This document shows positions 46,632 to 57,500 of a stretch of 64,000 nucleotides of DNA, one piece after another; positions within the stretch are counted from its first letter, which is position 1; every line of letters starts with the position of its first letter. The stretch spans positions 26,471,769-26,535,768 of the forward strand of contig JAUJPP010000007.1 in assembly GCA_030562195.1 (NCBI GenBank). Reading direction: 5' to 3'. Below the pieces are notes generated by a model. The model saw only the letters and a program-made list of their open reading frames with translations, searched no databases and was not told the DNA's origin. The position numbers and the translations under genes were made by a program. The DNA is from Nipponacmea schrenckii. Its lineage: Eukaryota; Mollusca; Gastropoda; Lottiidae.

Positions 46632-48428
46632 TTGTACATGATTATGACAGATAAAGATAAAATACTAAGTGACAATGGCCAAACGAAAAGTCAAGAAAAT
46701 GGTGACGTCTTAGACTTGGATTTGGAAGATGCAGAAACCATTATAAAAGTTCCTTCATCAAGCTTTAGTGGAAGAAAGAAGTACACTTTGAATGAAGATA
46801 TAAGAATATTGACATTTATTGCCACTAATTATCAGTCGACTAATGTAACTGGCACAATATTATGGGATGTTATGGAGCGAGCGAATGTTACTGACCATTC
46901 ATGGCAATCAATGAAATGTCGTTATTTAAGATATATCCTTCCAGACATTGACAGTTATGATATACCAAATTCATGGAAATCTTTATTAACAGGAGACACT
47001 AGCAAAGCTTGCCATAAAAAAAACAGTCCTTCAACTATGTTAAAAACTTATAATAATCAGTCTCCAAAAAAGAAAGAAAACTCTAATTTTGGTTTGTTTG
47101 GAAATCGTCCCCCACAAATGAAGAAAAAAAGGTTATCCATTGTGGAAAATGTAATAGAGACAACAAGCAGTTCCTCACAGACCCAACTGTCAGACCCAAA
47201 CTGTAGTGCAATAACCTCATCTACCATTACACCATCCCCACGTAAATCGCCTTTAACTAACACAACCTCCACTCCAAAGCATAAAGATGCTTGTTCAAAG
47301 TTTGTGAATATTGCAGTAAATTTAGAAGAACAGATTGAAGAATATGATTCTCTTGAAATGAGTGAAGATATTTTAGTGCCCAATAAAAGTGACAATGTTT
47401 CCAAGCTTGGCAGCTTCTCTTCAGGGTCAGAAGATGAATTTGATATCAACTTGATGAGAATGACTACTGAAAATAAAAGTAAGGATCTGGTTACTGATGA
47501 AAAAAATCAGATGAATTGCTTCAATGCATCTGAATCTGATCCGAAGACATCATTGGATGAAGTTGATGTTGAGAATAATTCTGTGACAGCTAATAATAAG
47601 GATAGTGCTGTAATCAACGTGTTGTCACAATCTGACCAAATGATACCAAGTGAAGATATTTTAGTGCCCAATAAAAGTGTCAGTGTCATCCAGACTTGCA
47701 GCTTCACTTCAGGGTTGGAAGACGAATTTGATGTAAACTTGATGAAAATGACTGTTGAAAATAAAAAGAAATCCTTCAATGCATCTGGTCAGAAGACATC
47801 ATCAGTTGAAGTTGATAATAATTCTGTGATTGTTAATAATGATAGTGATGTAATCAAGGTGTTGTCACAATCTGACCAAACGATACAAAGTGAATCTTCT
47901 TTAATTGACCAGAAAAACAGAGTAGAAATATCTGATGAGATCTGTGGCGATGATGAATTTGATCAGAATTTAATTGAAAAAGCTACAGCAGGGATAAGGA
48001 GTCCCTGCTCAGGTAAGCTTAGTTCAAAAAGGCAAACAAAATCTCCTGTTAAACGAACCTCTAAAAGGCTTAATAAAGGATCGTCCCTGCGTGATTTTGT
48101 TGCATGTGACGATAGTGAACTTTCAACTGATGAAACTGAAGAATCCAACATTGGTGAACTGAACAAAGTTGTTGAAGAATTTCAAAATAAATATGATATT
48201 AGTAAAGCACAAATTATCAGTGTACTGTGGTCTTTTAGTGGCAATGTTAAGGATGCAATGCAATGGATTGAATTTGGCTCTGATTTAAGTAATTTGCAGC
48301 CTTGGTCTAAGGGAGATGACTCTTTATTAACAAGTACAACAGAGAGAGATTTAGATTATTTAAAAGCCAAGCACACTGCTGAAAAGATTGCAGAAAGACA
48401 CTTATTCTTTGAACAGTTTAAACTTTAA
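46632..48428 (+). CDS. TERF2IP: RAP1 homologue (telomeric repeat-binding factor 2-interacting protein), single exon
   Basis: 598 residues. RAP1 is a nuclear telomere (shelterin) protein that docks on TRF2 and limits end recombination. Residues 48-101 are the RAP1 Myb domain, with the hallmark VTGTILWDVME and HSWQSMKCRYL. Residues about 507-593 are the RAP1 C-terminal (RCT) domain (EEFQNKYDISKAQI, W534, PWSKGDD, AERHLFFEQF), which in vertebrates binds TRF2. Residues 464-482 are a basic nuclear-localisation stretch. The middle is acidic, Ser/Thr-rich and disordered, with two tandem ~90-residue repeats (244-338 and 340-419), each carrying SEDILVPNKS and EDEFD; a third DDEFD lies at 440-444. The vertebrate N-terminal BRCT domain is absent, and an in-frame TAA lies 9 bp before the start. 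M1, M3 or M5 could initiate. A BRCT in a distant exon cannot be excluded. Confidence 0.9.
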   Translation: MYMIMTDKDKILSDNGQTKSQENGDVLDLDLEDAETIIKVPSSSFSGRKKYTLNEDIRILTFIATNYQSTNVTGTILWDVMERANVTDHSWQSMKCRYLRYILPDIDSYDIPNSWKSLLTGDTSKACHKKNSPSTMLKTYNNQSPKKKENSNFGLFGNRPPQMKKKRLSIVENVIETTSSSSQTQLSDPNCSAITSSTITPSPRKSPLTNTTSTPKHKDACSKFVNIAVNLEEQIEEYDSLEMSEDILVPNKSDNVSKLGSFSSGSEDEFDINLMRMTTENKSKDLVTDEKNQMNCFNASESDPKTSLDEVDVENNSVTANNKDSAVINVLSQSDQMIPSEDILVPNKSVSVIQTCSFTSGLEDEFDVNLMKMTVENKKKSFNASGQKTSSVEVDNNSVIVNNDSDVIKVLSQSDQTIQSESSLIDQKNRVEISDEICGDDEFDQNLIEKATAGIRSPCSGKLSSKRQTKSPVKRTSKRLNKGSSLRDFVACDDSELSTDETEESNIGELNKVVEEFQNKYDISKAQIISVLWSFSGNVKDAMQWIEFGSDLSNLQPWSKGDDSLLTSTTERDLDYLKAKHTAEKIAERHLFFEQFKL

Positions 48429-48997
48429 AGGTATGTCATATTTTTAACAGAAAGTGATACACGATTTTATTTTAATTACATTTGTATTTAATCGTATTTT
48501 AAATAACAGTTGATTATTGAACAAGTTTTAAATACTTGAGGGTAGAAAGAATAATTAGAATCTTTATCATAAAAATCTCAAGAATTGTTATAGGCCCTAA
48601 GAAAAATGTCGATGTTTTTATTTTTGGCACATATCTATAAGTTTGCAATTTTTTTTGTTCTTAGAAATCGATGCATAAGAATTTGGGATTTCTTACTGAT
48701 TTCTATAAAGCTTATTATTGGATCAACTTATTTGTTTTCATTGATTTGTTGATTGGTAAGATCTTTGGTACAATTTGGGGGATGGTAATGATTAAGTCAA
48801 ATTGCATTTTTTTTTACCACAAATTGCTTCATTGCTTCAGCCGAAATGGCTGTTTTTTATTTTTTTTTACCTTGTTACATTGTTTTGCAATAAGAACTTC
48901 CATGTTAATGATCATGCATGTTATTTTACTTCTGTTCTTATAATAATGACATCTAAGTATTTTGTTTAATTTTTCAAATTAAATAAATTTTTTCAAA
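48429..48997 (+). other. Probable RAP1 3' UTR
   Basis: AT-rich sequence without a supported gene. The first good polyadenylation signal after the stop is AATAAA at 48982-48987, 11 bp before the insertion of MULE copy B. Confidence 0.45.
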
Positions 48998-50069
48998 GGT
49001 TCATTCCTGGGAAGTCACGCTTTGGTCAAAACTACTCATACAGATACAAAAAACGGTGACTTCCCAGGAATTTAGTCAAAAATCGATTTCGAAAACAATA
49101 ACACACTTCAGTTGATCTAATCGGGTTATAGCCAATTAAACACAATAATTTAATTATTTATTTTATTTATTAATTTATTTCAGTTTCAGTAAAAATGAAA
49201 CAGAGTCCGCAAACTCGTAAATAGTAACTGCATAATTCACATATCGCTGTCTTCTTTGAATTAGTCTAGATCCAGGGTCTTGCACTTTCTTTTTTGGAGA
49301 GGTTGTTGATGGCCGGCAGCATACTGAACCATCCGTATCTCAATACCATCCTGTTCTGCCTTCAAGAAATTAATTATTTCAAATACATGTATGTTGGGTG
49401 TGCTTTACCAATCAGTTTCTTTAAACGACTACGCCAAGCTTCTAATTTTTTTTAGTCCTATAGGTGAATCTGAGCCGTAATGACTCAATTCATGCATTGC
49501 ATGCGCGCCCCCAACCATTGAGTGATCATCCAACAATCTGGGGTTGTTTCTCAGGTCGAGCTCTTACCTTAATATCAAGCCGAGCATCTCCGAGGTTGTG
49601 GGCGCCATTTACTCTTATCAGAATATCGTTAGCTGTGACTGCAGTGGTATTGCAGATTTTGGAAGTACATTTCCAAACATCAGCGTCCATCTTTCTTTTA
49701 TTCATGCGATACTTGTATCCACCTACTATTAAGTAAAGTCCGTTCCGTACGGCAGGTGTTACTTCGTAATTGAGCTTTGCGTTTGCCATTTAGAATGAAT
49801 ATGCATTGCTTATTGTCAAACGGATCTATATACATATCAAACAGTGAATGAATGAACAATTTAACCAAAGATGCCAAACAGTGAGTGACACCGATAATTA
49901 GTCATGTATATGTAAATTAGTGAACGATTTTCATGAATTTATGTCACTGTTAATGAGCTCTTAACACCTTTAATCTCGTGGCGGCATAACTTTAAATCAT
50001 CAAAGAAAACAAAACGGTGACTTTCCGAGAATTGGAAATTTTCTAGCGGTGACTTCCCGGGAAGACACC
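48998..50069 (-). mobile_element. FLYWCH/MULE-family element, copy B (inverted relative to copy A)
   Basis: It begins GGTTCATTCCTGGGAAGTCA and ends GGGAAGACACC, the same termini as copy A at 29810-30639 but in reverse orientation. Flanking TTTCAAA is directly repeated (48991-48997, and from 50071), a 7-8 bp target-site duplication. It keeps an N-terminal FLYWCH zinc finger (49526-49789, minus). Near 49400-49530 it also keeps broken codons for the TNNNLEGWHSR-type C-terminal block. The transposase core between them is deleted, so it is non-autonomous. Confidence 0.82.
49526..49789 (-). pseudogene. FLYWCH zinc-finger fragment of a MULE-type transposon protein
   Basis: 87 codons in copy B. Residues about 17-68 follow the FLYWCH pattern: G-LYLIVGGYKYRMN (the F/Y-L-x-Y position), then DVWKC (the W-x-C pair), C46 and AHN (the terminal HxH-like end, here reduced). 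FLYWCH fingers bind DNA and often sit at the N-terminus of MULE-type transposases. The frame runs into deleted sequence, so no complete transposase exists. Confidence 0.75.
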
Positions 50070-50898
50070 GTTTCAAAGAGATTGGTTTAATTGTGATTGG
50101 AAGTAATTGACTAGAATTAAACTAAAACAGCTGAGATGTGTATGATGTGACGTATATTGTCGTCGCCCCTGTCCGTCGGTTTGTCGGTCCGTCATCATTT
50201 GTTGTAGACACTATAGAAGCTACAGTTTTATACGGAGGTCAAGTCCGATTTTGACGATTTTTTGATGAACGGTTTTTGATTTTTGCGAAGGAAGGGTTTG
50301 AATCTCCCAAATGTACAGGCCTAGGACACAACAGAAGCTACAATTTTCTCAACCTTTTTTTTATGAGATTCCCCCCTTGGCGAAATGTGGAGTAACCCCA
50401 CCCCACTCCAAACATTTGGCAGCTCCACATAGGCCACTGGAAAAGGATCTAGGAAGCATTCTCCTCCCAGGGAAATTTTGAAAATTAGGATCAATTTCCT
50501 TGCATCTGAGACCATTCCTGGCAGGAATCTCCTTTAATTTGGGCCCCTTAATCTGGGATAAGCTTTTCCGCTCCTGGAAACACGAAACGAAAGCAAAAAA
50601 TACAACATTTTAAACAAACTTCCTTTTTGATCAGTCACCAACAGCAAGTTTATCTCTCTCGACTCTTATAGTCGAAGCATATCCCCAATTTTTCAGTCAT
50701 TCAGCAATCCCCCCCCCCCCCCCAAGAGCTTTAATTTTCCCCTTGGGGTCCATATGGACTCTGGTTGAGAAGCACTGTCTTAACATCTAACTCGGAGATA
50801 ATCCGGGAAATTCCCTTTAAATGAAATAAGAAAACCCGTTCATATACGGACTCATAATTATGAAAAAAAAAATTGTCATATTATCTTTATATTATCCT
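50070..50898. other. No gene recognised
   Basis: The sequence contains GTCCGTCGGTTTGTCGGTCC simple sequence near 50168, a phrase AGAAGCTACA(G/A)TTTT repeated about 120 bp apart (50215, 50333), and a 16-bp C-run near 50710. It appears to be repeat-derived. Confidence 0.5.
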
Positions 50899-51600
50899 TT
50901 ATTTTCGCTGAATTTTAGGCAGCTTTGAGATTGATGTTTCTGAGACAAGAACTTGAAAAACAAAGAGCCATCCGTCAGCAGTACTGATGTACTGAGGTAT
51001 TTTATGTTTCTTTATCATTTTCCAAACCTTATCATTTTCAAATTTGTTAAATAGAGGAATCACTCGACTTCTATACTCCGCCACCGAATCTTCAAATCCA
51101 TCATAGGTAATGAATACTATAAATCCACCTGAACAACAAAAGGATAGTTTACTAAGTCATAGCTCAAAGCTTAAAATATACTACAAAACAATTTACATAT
51201 CAAAATTGTTCATGAAACTTCAATATATTGATTGCGATTTGAATTTGTACTTTTAACAGGTTTGGAAACTAAAACAAAAACAATTTTAATTGTTGCAATT
51301 ACATATTGGGCAAACAGTCTATCATTAGAGTTCTATACTATCGCTCTGCAACGATTAAGTACGGAAACTGCCGAGGATCGCCGAATGGCAAATTGGGCGC
51401 AGGTTATTGGACCCATATTTTGCTGTAAACCACAGAATGGTTAGGAGACGTAGACCTACAAGTTGACTCTAAACTGCGTAATCATAGCCTAAGTAGAAGG
51501 GCCTCACCTGGTTTGACGATTCGTACAAATTCAAAAAATGTATTGGTAGGCATGAGACCTTCTCCAATCGCTCCACTACTAACGGCACAGTCAAAAGAAT
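50899..51600 (-). CDS. METTL27-like methyltransferase, last two exons (5' part not found)
   Basis: Two minus-strand exons fit together: 51600-51508 (93 nt, acceptor TTGCAG, donor GTGAGG) and 51128-50899 (acceptor GTTCAG to the stop), with phases 1 and 1. The translation gives FDCAVSSGAIGEGLMP, then FFEFVRIVKPGGFIVF and, near the end, KIPQYISTADGWLFVFQV. KPGG followed by a hydrophobic strand is the post-IV region of class I SAM-dependent methyltransferases, and the end resembles METTL27 (WBSCR27) homologues of invertebrates. The SAM-binding GxGxG exon is not seen between 51601 and 52043, so upstream exons are probably inside or beyond the assembly gap. The substrate is unknown. Confidence 0.65.
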
Positions 51601-52043
51601 CTGCAATGATTTTAAATGGACATCAAAATATATTTATTGATGTGACAAAATAGTGATAACGGGTCTTCAGCAATTGAGTGTATGAAAATTGGACACGACG
51701 AGCTCTATATTGAATTAAATATGTAATATAAGAAACATGAATTCAGATATTCAAAGCAACAAAATTATAATGTATTTTTAATGGCCTGTTACGAGATATT
51801 TAAGCCCTTTACAAGGTTAACATGGAGCAAATAAAAAAATATAGCCTTATTTCATTCATAAGCCAATATTACAACCACAAGAAAATGTTATTATTTGTCC
51901 AAGTCAAGGGCAATAACTGAAACATAATTCGCGAATATCAAATTTCTGTAGATCATAGAAAGGTTAAGCTTTTCTCACATTTCTCAGTTAAAGCGTTAAC
52001 GAAACGTTCACAAGCTTTTTAAAGAGTCCTGTACAATCTAATC

Positions 52044-52543
52044 NNNNNNNNNNNNNNNNNNNNNNNNNNNNNNNNNNNNNNNNNNNNNNNNNNNNNNNNN
52101 NNNNNNNNNNNNNNNNNNNNNNNNNNNNNNNNNNNNNNNNNNNNNNNNNNNNNNNNNNNNNNNNNNNNNNNNNNNNNNNNNNNNNNNNNNNNNNNNNNNN
52201 NNNNNNNNNNNNNNNNNNNNNNNNNNNNNNNNNNNNNNNNNNNNNNNNNNNNNNNNNNNNNNNNNNNNNNNNNNNNNNNNNNNNNNNNNNNNNNNNNNNN
52301 NNNNNNNNNNNNNNNNNNNNNNNNNNNNNNNNNNNNNNNNNNNNNNNNNNNNNNNNNNNNNNNNNNNNNNNNNNNNNNNNNNNNNNNNNNNNNNNNNNNN
52401 NNNNNNNNNNNNNNNNNNNNNNNNNNNNNNNNNNNNNNNNNNNNNNNNNNNNNNNNNNNNNNNNNNNNNNNNNNNNNNNNNNNNNNNNNNNNNNNNNNNN
52501 NNNNNNNNNNNNNNNNNNNNNNNNNNNNNNNNNNNNNNNNNNN
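52044..52543. other. Assembly gap (500 N)
   Basis: Exactly 500 N, a conventional placeholder length, so the true gap size is unknown. The right edge is a G-rich minisatellite, which probably caused the break. Any open frame reported across this interval is meaningless. Confidence 0.99.
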
Positions 52544-52640
52544 AACGGAGAAAAATGAATAATAGGTGAATTATGGGGAAGGGGTGAATAATTAAGGGGC
52601 AAAATGGGAAGGGCTAAATTGGCAGATGTGTGAATTATAT
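52544..52640. repeat. G-rich minisatellite at the gap edge
   Basis: Units such as GGGGAAGGGGTGAATAATTA and GGGGCAAAATGGGAAGGGCT belong to the same family as the arrays at 42771-42992 and 43551-43776. Confidence 0.75.
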
Positions 52641-52973
52641 TATCCATATCTCCAAATAATTTGAGCGCTAGTTTATTGCCAATGTGTAGGCCTTCAATTT
52701 GATTAGGAAAGACGTCTGTACATAAGCCTAAAAAGCAGACATCATGAGTAGGCTACTGGGGAAAAAGGCTTATAGACTGAATTTTCTTTATCAATTGTTA
52801 ATATTTTCTGCATCTAATTTCATTGGTGCCATATCGATTTTACACTAATGCCAAAATTTAGGGTATTGGGCTAGACCTAATGTTGGACAACAGCATCTCA
52901 ATAATACTCATTAAAATACAGATGTGATGTCACCCTTTGTTTTTTGCGTACCAATATCCCACATATTGGTTCT

Positions 52974-53035
52974 GGCAAGTGGCCAAGAGTCCACTATTAA
53001 AGTCAATATTGGACTCTAAATATCAGCCACTTGCC
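52974..53035. repeat. 62-bp imperfect hairpin
   Basis: GGCAAGTGGC pairs with GCCACTTGCC, and inside it AGAGTCCA pairs with TGGACTCT. Confidence 0.7.
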
Positions 53036-53698
53036 CATAACGAATGGGGATTAGACTGACCACTACTCACATTAAATTCACTCATACTTTATTCAGAGAA
53101 CTAATCCAGGTTTCAAAATGTATAGTGTTCAATGTTACGTCCAATTAAAACTTAAAGTTTATCTTTAAATCCTTACTTTCAAATGAAACAGATAATTAAT
53201 TATTCATTAGGGCGAAATCTGTCAGCATCGTTTAAAGTTGTATTTCAAATCTTGTCAAATAAGCTTACCAATTGATAAATTATGCGTTTTTTTTCATTGT
53301 TATTTCGTGCATTCATAATTTATTTAACGTTATGTGGACACAGGAAGGTCCAACTGTGTTTTATGGATAGTTCTGGTAGATGTTAGCTAGATATTTCCAA
53401 CGTAATTAGGCCGATTATGAGTTAATTCGGGAATTATTAGACAAACTAACAAAGTTTTCCCATACATTAGGACATCTTTACTTTTGATTTATATAAGTAT
53501 TAAAGAATCAAACAATGAAACTTTTTTCGAAACACCAGGTACTGCCATATTGGTTGGTTCATTGTTATTGACACATAGTCTGAATATGGATGATTCTTGT
53601 ACTAAAGGGCTTAAACGTTTTGATTTCAGGTTTTGTTTGTAAATAAAACTCTAGTGAGTTTATAGTGAGCTGTTTTTTGTTAATCTGTATTTTAAGTT

Positions 53699-53811
53699 GG
53701 TTAATGGATCTCAAGTTTATCAATGCGTCTAATAATGACCGTATAACTCGGACCTTCGATCCTCATCAACGGTCATTATTAGACTTATTGACAAACTTTC
53801 GACCATTAACC
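53699..53811. repeat. 113-bp foldback with ~44-bp arms
   Basis: The arm 53699-53742 (GGTTAATGG, AAGTTTATCAATGCGTCTAA, TAATGACCGT) pairs with 53769-53811 (ACGGTCATTA, TTAGACTTATTGACAAACTT, CCATTAACC), with a few mismatches and a 26-nt loop. It is probably a MITE or foldback element. Confidence 0.8.
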
Positions 53812-54559
53812 TATACATAATAGTTTCGTTCTGTGGCCATATTTTGTACGTAACTCATAACTCGCATCTAATACTACAGCTTTCGTTATGGCGAGTTCCG
53901 GTTGAACCCAATATTTGTCCAAAAATATCGTAAGGGAAAGGCTGTTGTGCGGGGTTACAAAAGGGGCGCTGAAGGTATTGATTTAATACACTTTAATTTA
54001 AATATTTGCAACTAGCTGAAATTTTTGCCGTGTTTGCTGAAGTAGGGCCATGTAGATCTATAATGAAGCTTGAAGTGAAAAAGTACAGTTCTTGTATCGT
54101 ATGTAAAAGAGTACGCTCTACTACAGTTTTAGTTTAGGTGATGAGGTGATTTGAATGTTGTAGACATTTTTTTTAGGTGTAGATGGTTTAACCAACAAAA
54201 GCTGAGTTGACTGATAATCCTCCCTTTCTTACCTCTCCAATAACATTATTACTAATATTGCTATAATCATTATAGTTTTACTTTTTATCTTCACATTTGA
54301 CGAAACCAAGTGAGAAGAGTCAGTGCAGAGACTGTTGCTTACGTGTTGACAACAGCATCAAATCATAGAACTGATATTAATAATGGGAACCAAATCCACT
54401 CTAGATCTCCAGTTTTTTAACTAGGGAGCTAAAATTTCAAATGGTTAGACCTACATGACATACAGGGGTTTGAATATTAGGAATGTTACATATCTATTTC
54501 ATCTTATAAATGTAAGTTACTGTATAGTATGTCATTTTAGTTGATCTTTTAAAGGCAAA

Positions 54560-57500
54560 ATGAGTTTTGGAGGAAATAAACCATCCAGTTCTGGATTTGA
54601 ATTTAAAAAGTTTGAATCTGCTGAAGAAGTAGAAGAGAAAAAGAAGAAAAGACAAGAAGAATGGGAAAAAGTTCGAAGACCTGATCAACCTTTAGGTAAT
54701 AATGTTAGATGTCTAAACTTCTTTCCAATGAGCATAAAACTCCCAGTTAGCCTACACCAGCCTTACCATCAATAATTTTCTCTTGCCTTGAAAAGGATTC
54801 AAACCCATAACCTTAATTATGGAACAGCCTACAATTGAAATTGCCTTAAACTCAGATGTACTCATGCTATTCACAAAATGAATTAGGATACTGTAAGGCT
54901 AGAAATTAATGCGTCAACAACTTAATGCGACATGGGGTATAGAGACTAATATGCGAGTACAAATTAATGTGATCCGCGATAGGTGTCGCATTTTTTAATA
55001 TCATAATAAAAGAAAAGGCTTCCCTGAAATATGACAGCTTGGATATGGAGAAAGGCCGGAATTCTACAAGTGTTTAATGAATGAAGACATGAACAATGAT
55101 CAAGATTTTATCTTTAAATAGTCAAGTGTAGAAATCTTTTGTTTTTTTAACGTCATTGATGCTATTGCGGATGGGTTGCATTTAATGCATTAATTTCTAT
55201 CTCGCAATAATTTGGAGCCTTACAGTATATAATTGGTTGATAGTTGATATATTAACTGAAACCATTTTTGAAAGTAATTGTCTAACTGTATTGATATATT
55301 ATGCTTATAGTACAAGTTTGACCGTCTGCTTATTTCAGAATGCCCTGAGGAAGATTCAAGAACACTTTGGGAACAGCTTGAACAACAGAAACAAGCAAAA
55401 GAAATGGAGTGGGAAGAGGCACATAAACTTAGTGAGTCCTGAGTACAGTTCTTGAAGTCTCATAATCATCCATGGCATATATGTAATTATTTATGCCAGC
55501 TTTCATACTGATTAGATGTTAATTTTCATACTTAAAAGATGCCATTTACTTGGATAAGTCAGTTTTTTGTAGTGATTGTACTTCAATTGCATTTTCATGT
55601 CAATTTTCTCCTTTCTCTATTTTTAGAAAATTCTATAAAAGGTTTAGATGAGGAGGAGGTTGATTTTTTAGAAGAAGTTTCTGACCGACAAATACAGCTT
55701 GAAAAAGCTATAAGATCTGAAGAGAAAACTGTTTTAAATGAACTGAAAATATCCTTTAAAATTTGCCTTTGCAAGTCGAATTATCAATGTATTAAAGTGA
55801 GAGTGTGTGTCTATTTATTTTAAAAGATCAACCTTATAGTAATTTAACATTATGGTGCAAACAGTTTACCATTCTTTAAAAGGTTTAAGCAAATGAAAAG
55901 AAGGAATGGTTTGTTTCAATTCTTGGTATTCTGGAGCAGTCTTTCAATTTTTTAAAATAACTAGTTTAAACAAAAAAATATCAACCACTTAATTTGGTTA
56001 AAATATTTAAAGTTCTTTTCCCTTAATGTATCAAATTCATACATTGAATCGATACTTGAAACAAAAGAAAGGATTTTGGGAATATGGAGCCACTGTTTAC
56101 AACGACATGACCTTCAATGTAGACTATATTTTTTGTTGGGTTTCCTTGACTTATCTGTACAATGCCTCAGCTTCAGTACTGACTGAGACTGACAAAGAAA
56201 ACAAAATTGATAAACCTTCATCATCAAAATCATTGGTTATAACATCCAGTAAAAAGTCACAACAAGCTCTGTTAGCTGGGGCTGTAAAACGAAAAAGGTA
56301 AATTTACATTCAGCAACTATTAAGGAATAAATATTTCCAGAGTTAATTTGAATAGTGTTGAGATACTATAAAGTCATTTATTTGAAATCATATTAATTTG
56401 GAGGTGAAATGAGAGTGTTTTTATTTTGTTGAGGATGGTGGATAATGTTGATGTTGAAAGGAAATCTTGCATTATTATCCATAAATGTTGGTTCATTGTG
56501 GCTACATTGCTTCAGAAGTGAATCATGGCCTTCAAAATATGACTACAACTAAGACTCTTTGTGCTTGGGGGAATGAATAAAATTTGGCAAAATAATAAAG
56601 TTTCTGTTTGTAAAACTAACCTATTATTCGCTCGCCTCAAAATTTTTTTTCATTTTCAGTACCGATGACCATGGTGATTCAAAGCAATCTAAAATAGATT
56701 CAGGTAAAAGACAGTTCTATGTCAAGATATCACGAACTGTGTCTTATATGTTGACAACTATTTGTTTGGATTGTATGTTAGTGAATACAGACAATCATAG
56801 TCCTGGACAGAAGGTCTGTAAACACCTTATTTACAGTCTGTCTGCTGAGGGCTAAGATTGGCTGTGTTTTCTAATTTATAAATTTTATAATCCTTTCAAA
56901 TCTCTGCATTCCTTGATACAAAAAATGTGCCTATTACAGGCAAGGTATTAGACCATGTTCTCAATACCTTATCCATTTTGAAGATTTACATCATAGAGTA
57001 ATATATTATCAACAATATGAATTTATACCATGTGAGTCATTGTTAATTACTCTATATTTAATAATTTCAAGATAAAATCGTCTGCTTAATCTTAACAGTT
57101 CATAAATCTCAAACTGTTTTATTAATTACTGATTACAATCGGGATGTCTACCTCCATTCCTGTTTGGTTGTAGTACATGTTATACACGTACATGACATGT
57201 ATATCGTAGGTGGGTATCACTAATATGGCGGACATATGTCAAACTAATATTCAGTCTATAAATATGTCTACCTTATTCAGGTCTGGTTGTAGTACATATT
57301 AAGACATGTACATTGTAGATGGGTAGCACATGTCAGTTTTACCACATTTGCTTAAAAATACATTAGAAGGCACAATTATTTATAGATTTTGTTGAAACTC
57401 AGTCAGAAAGTTTATTTACCACCCACTGTTGAGGTGTAATGAAAGCCTGAAATGTTTTAAAGAAATGACTGAATGTTCACTATTTCATACTAAGGATTGT

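Larger units (their letters stand above)
52641..54559. other. Intergenic region with two foldback sequences
   Basis: No coding frame is supported. Hairpins are listed separately at 52974-53035 and 53699-53811. The last part probably includes the promoter and 5' UTR of PSME3IP1, but no TATA box or splice junction could be fixed. Confidence 0.5.

Noticed and set aside
51988..52647. 219-codon frame across the assembly gap
   Set aside because: It is open only because 167 of its codons are N.
55749..55823. Continuation of PSME3IP1 exon 3 as ISFKICLCKSN... with a GTGAGA donor at 55796
   Set aside because: It departs from the conserved charged helix and its phase does not fit the next exon. The AT-AC U12 intron explains the join exactly.
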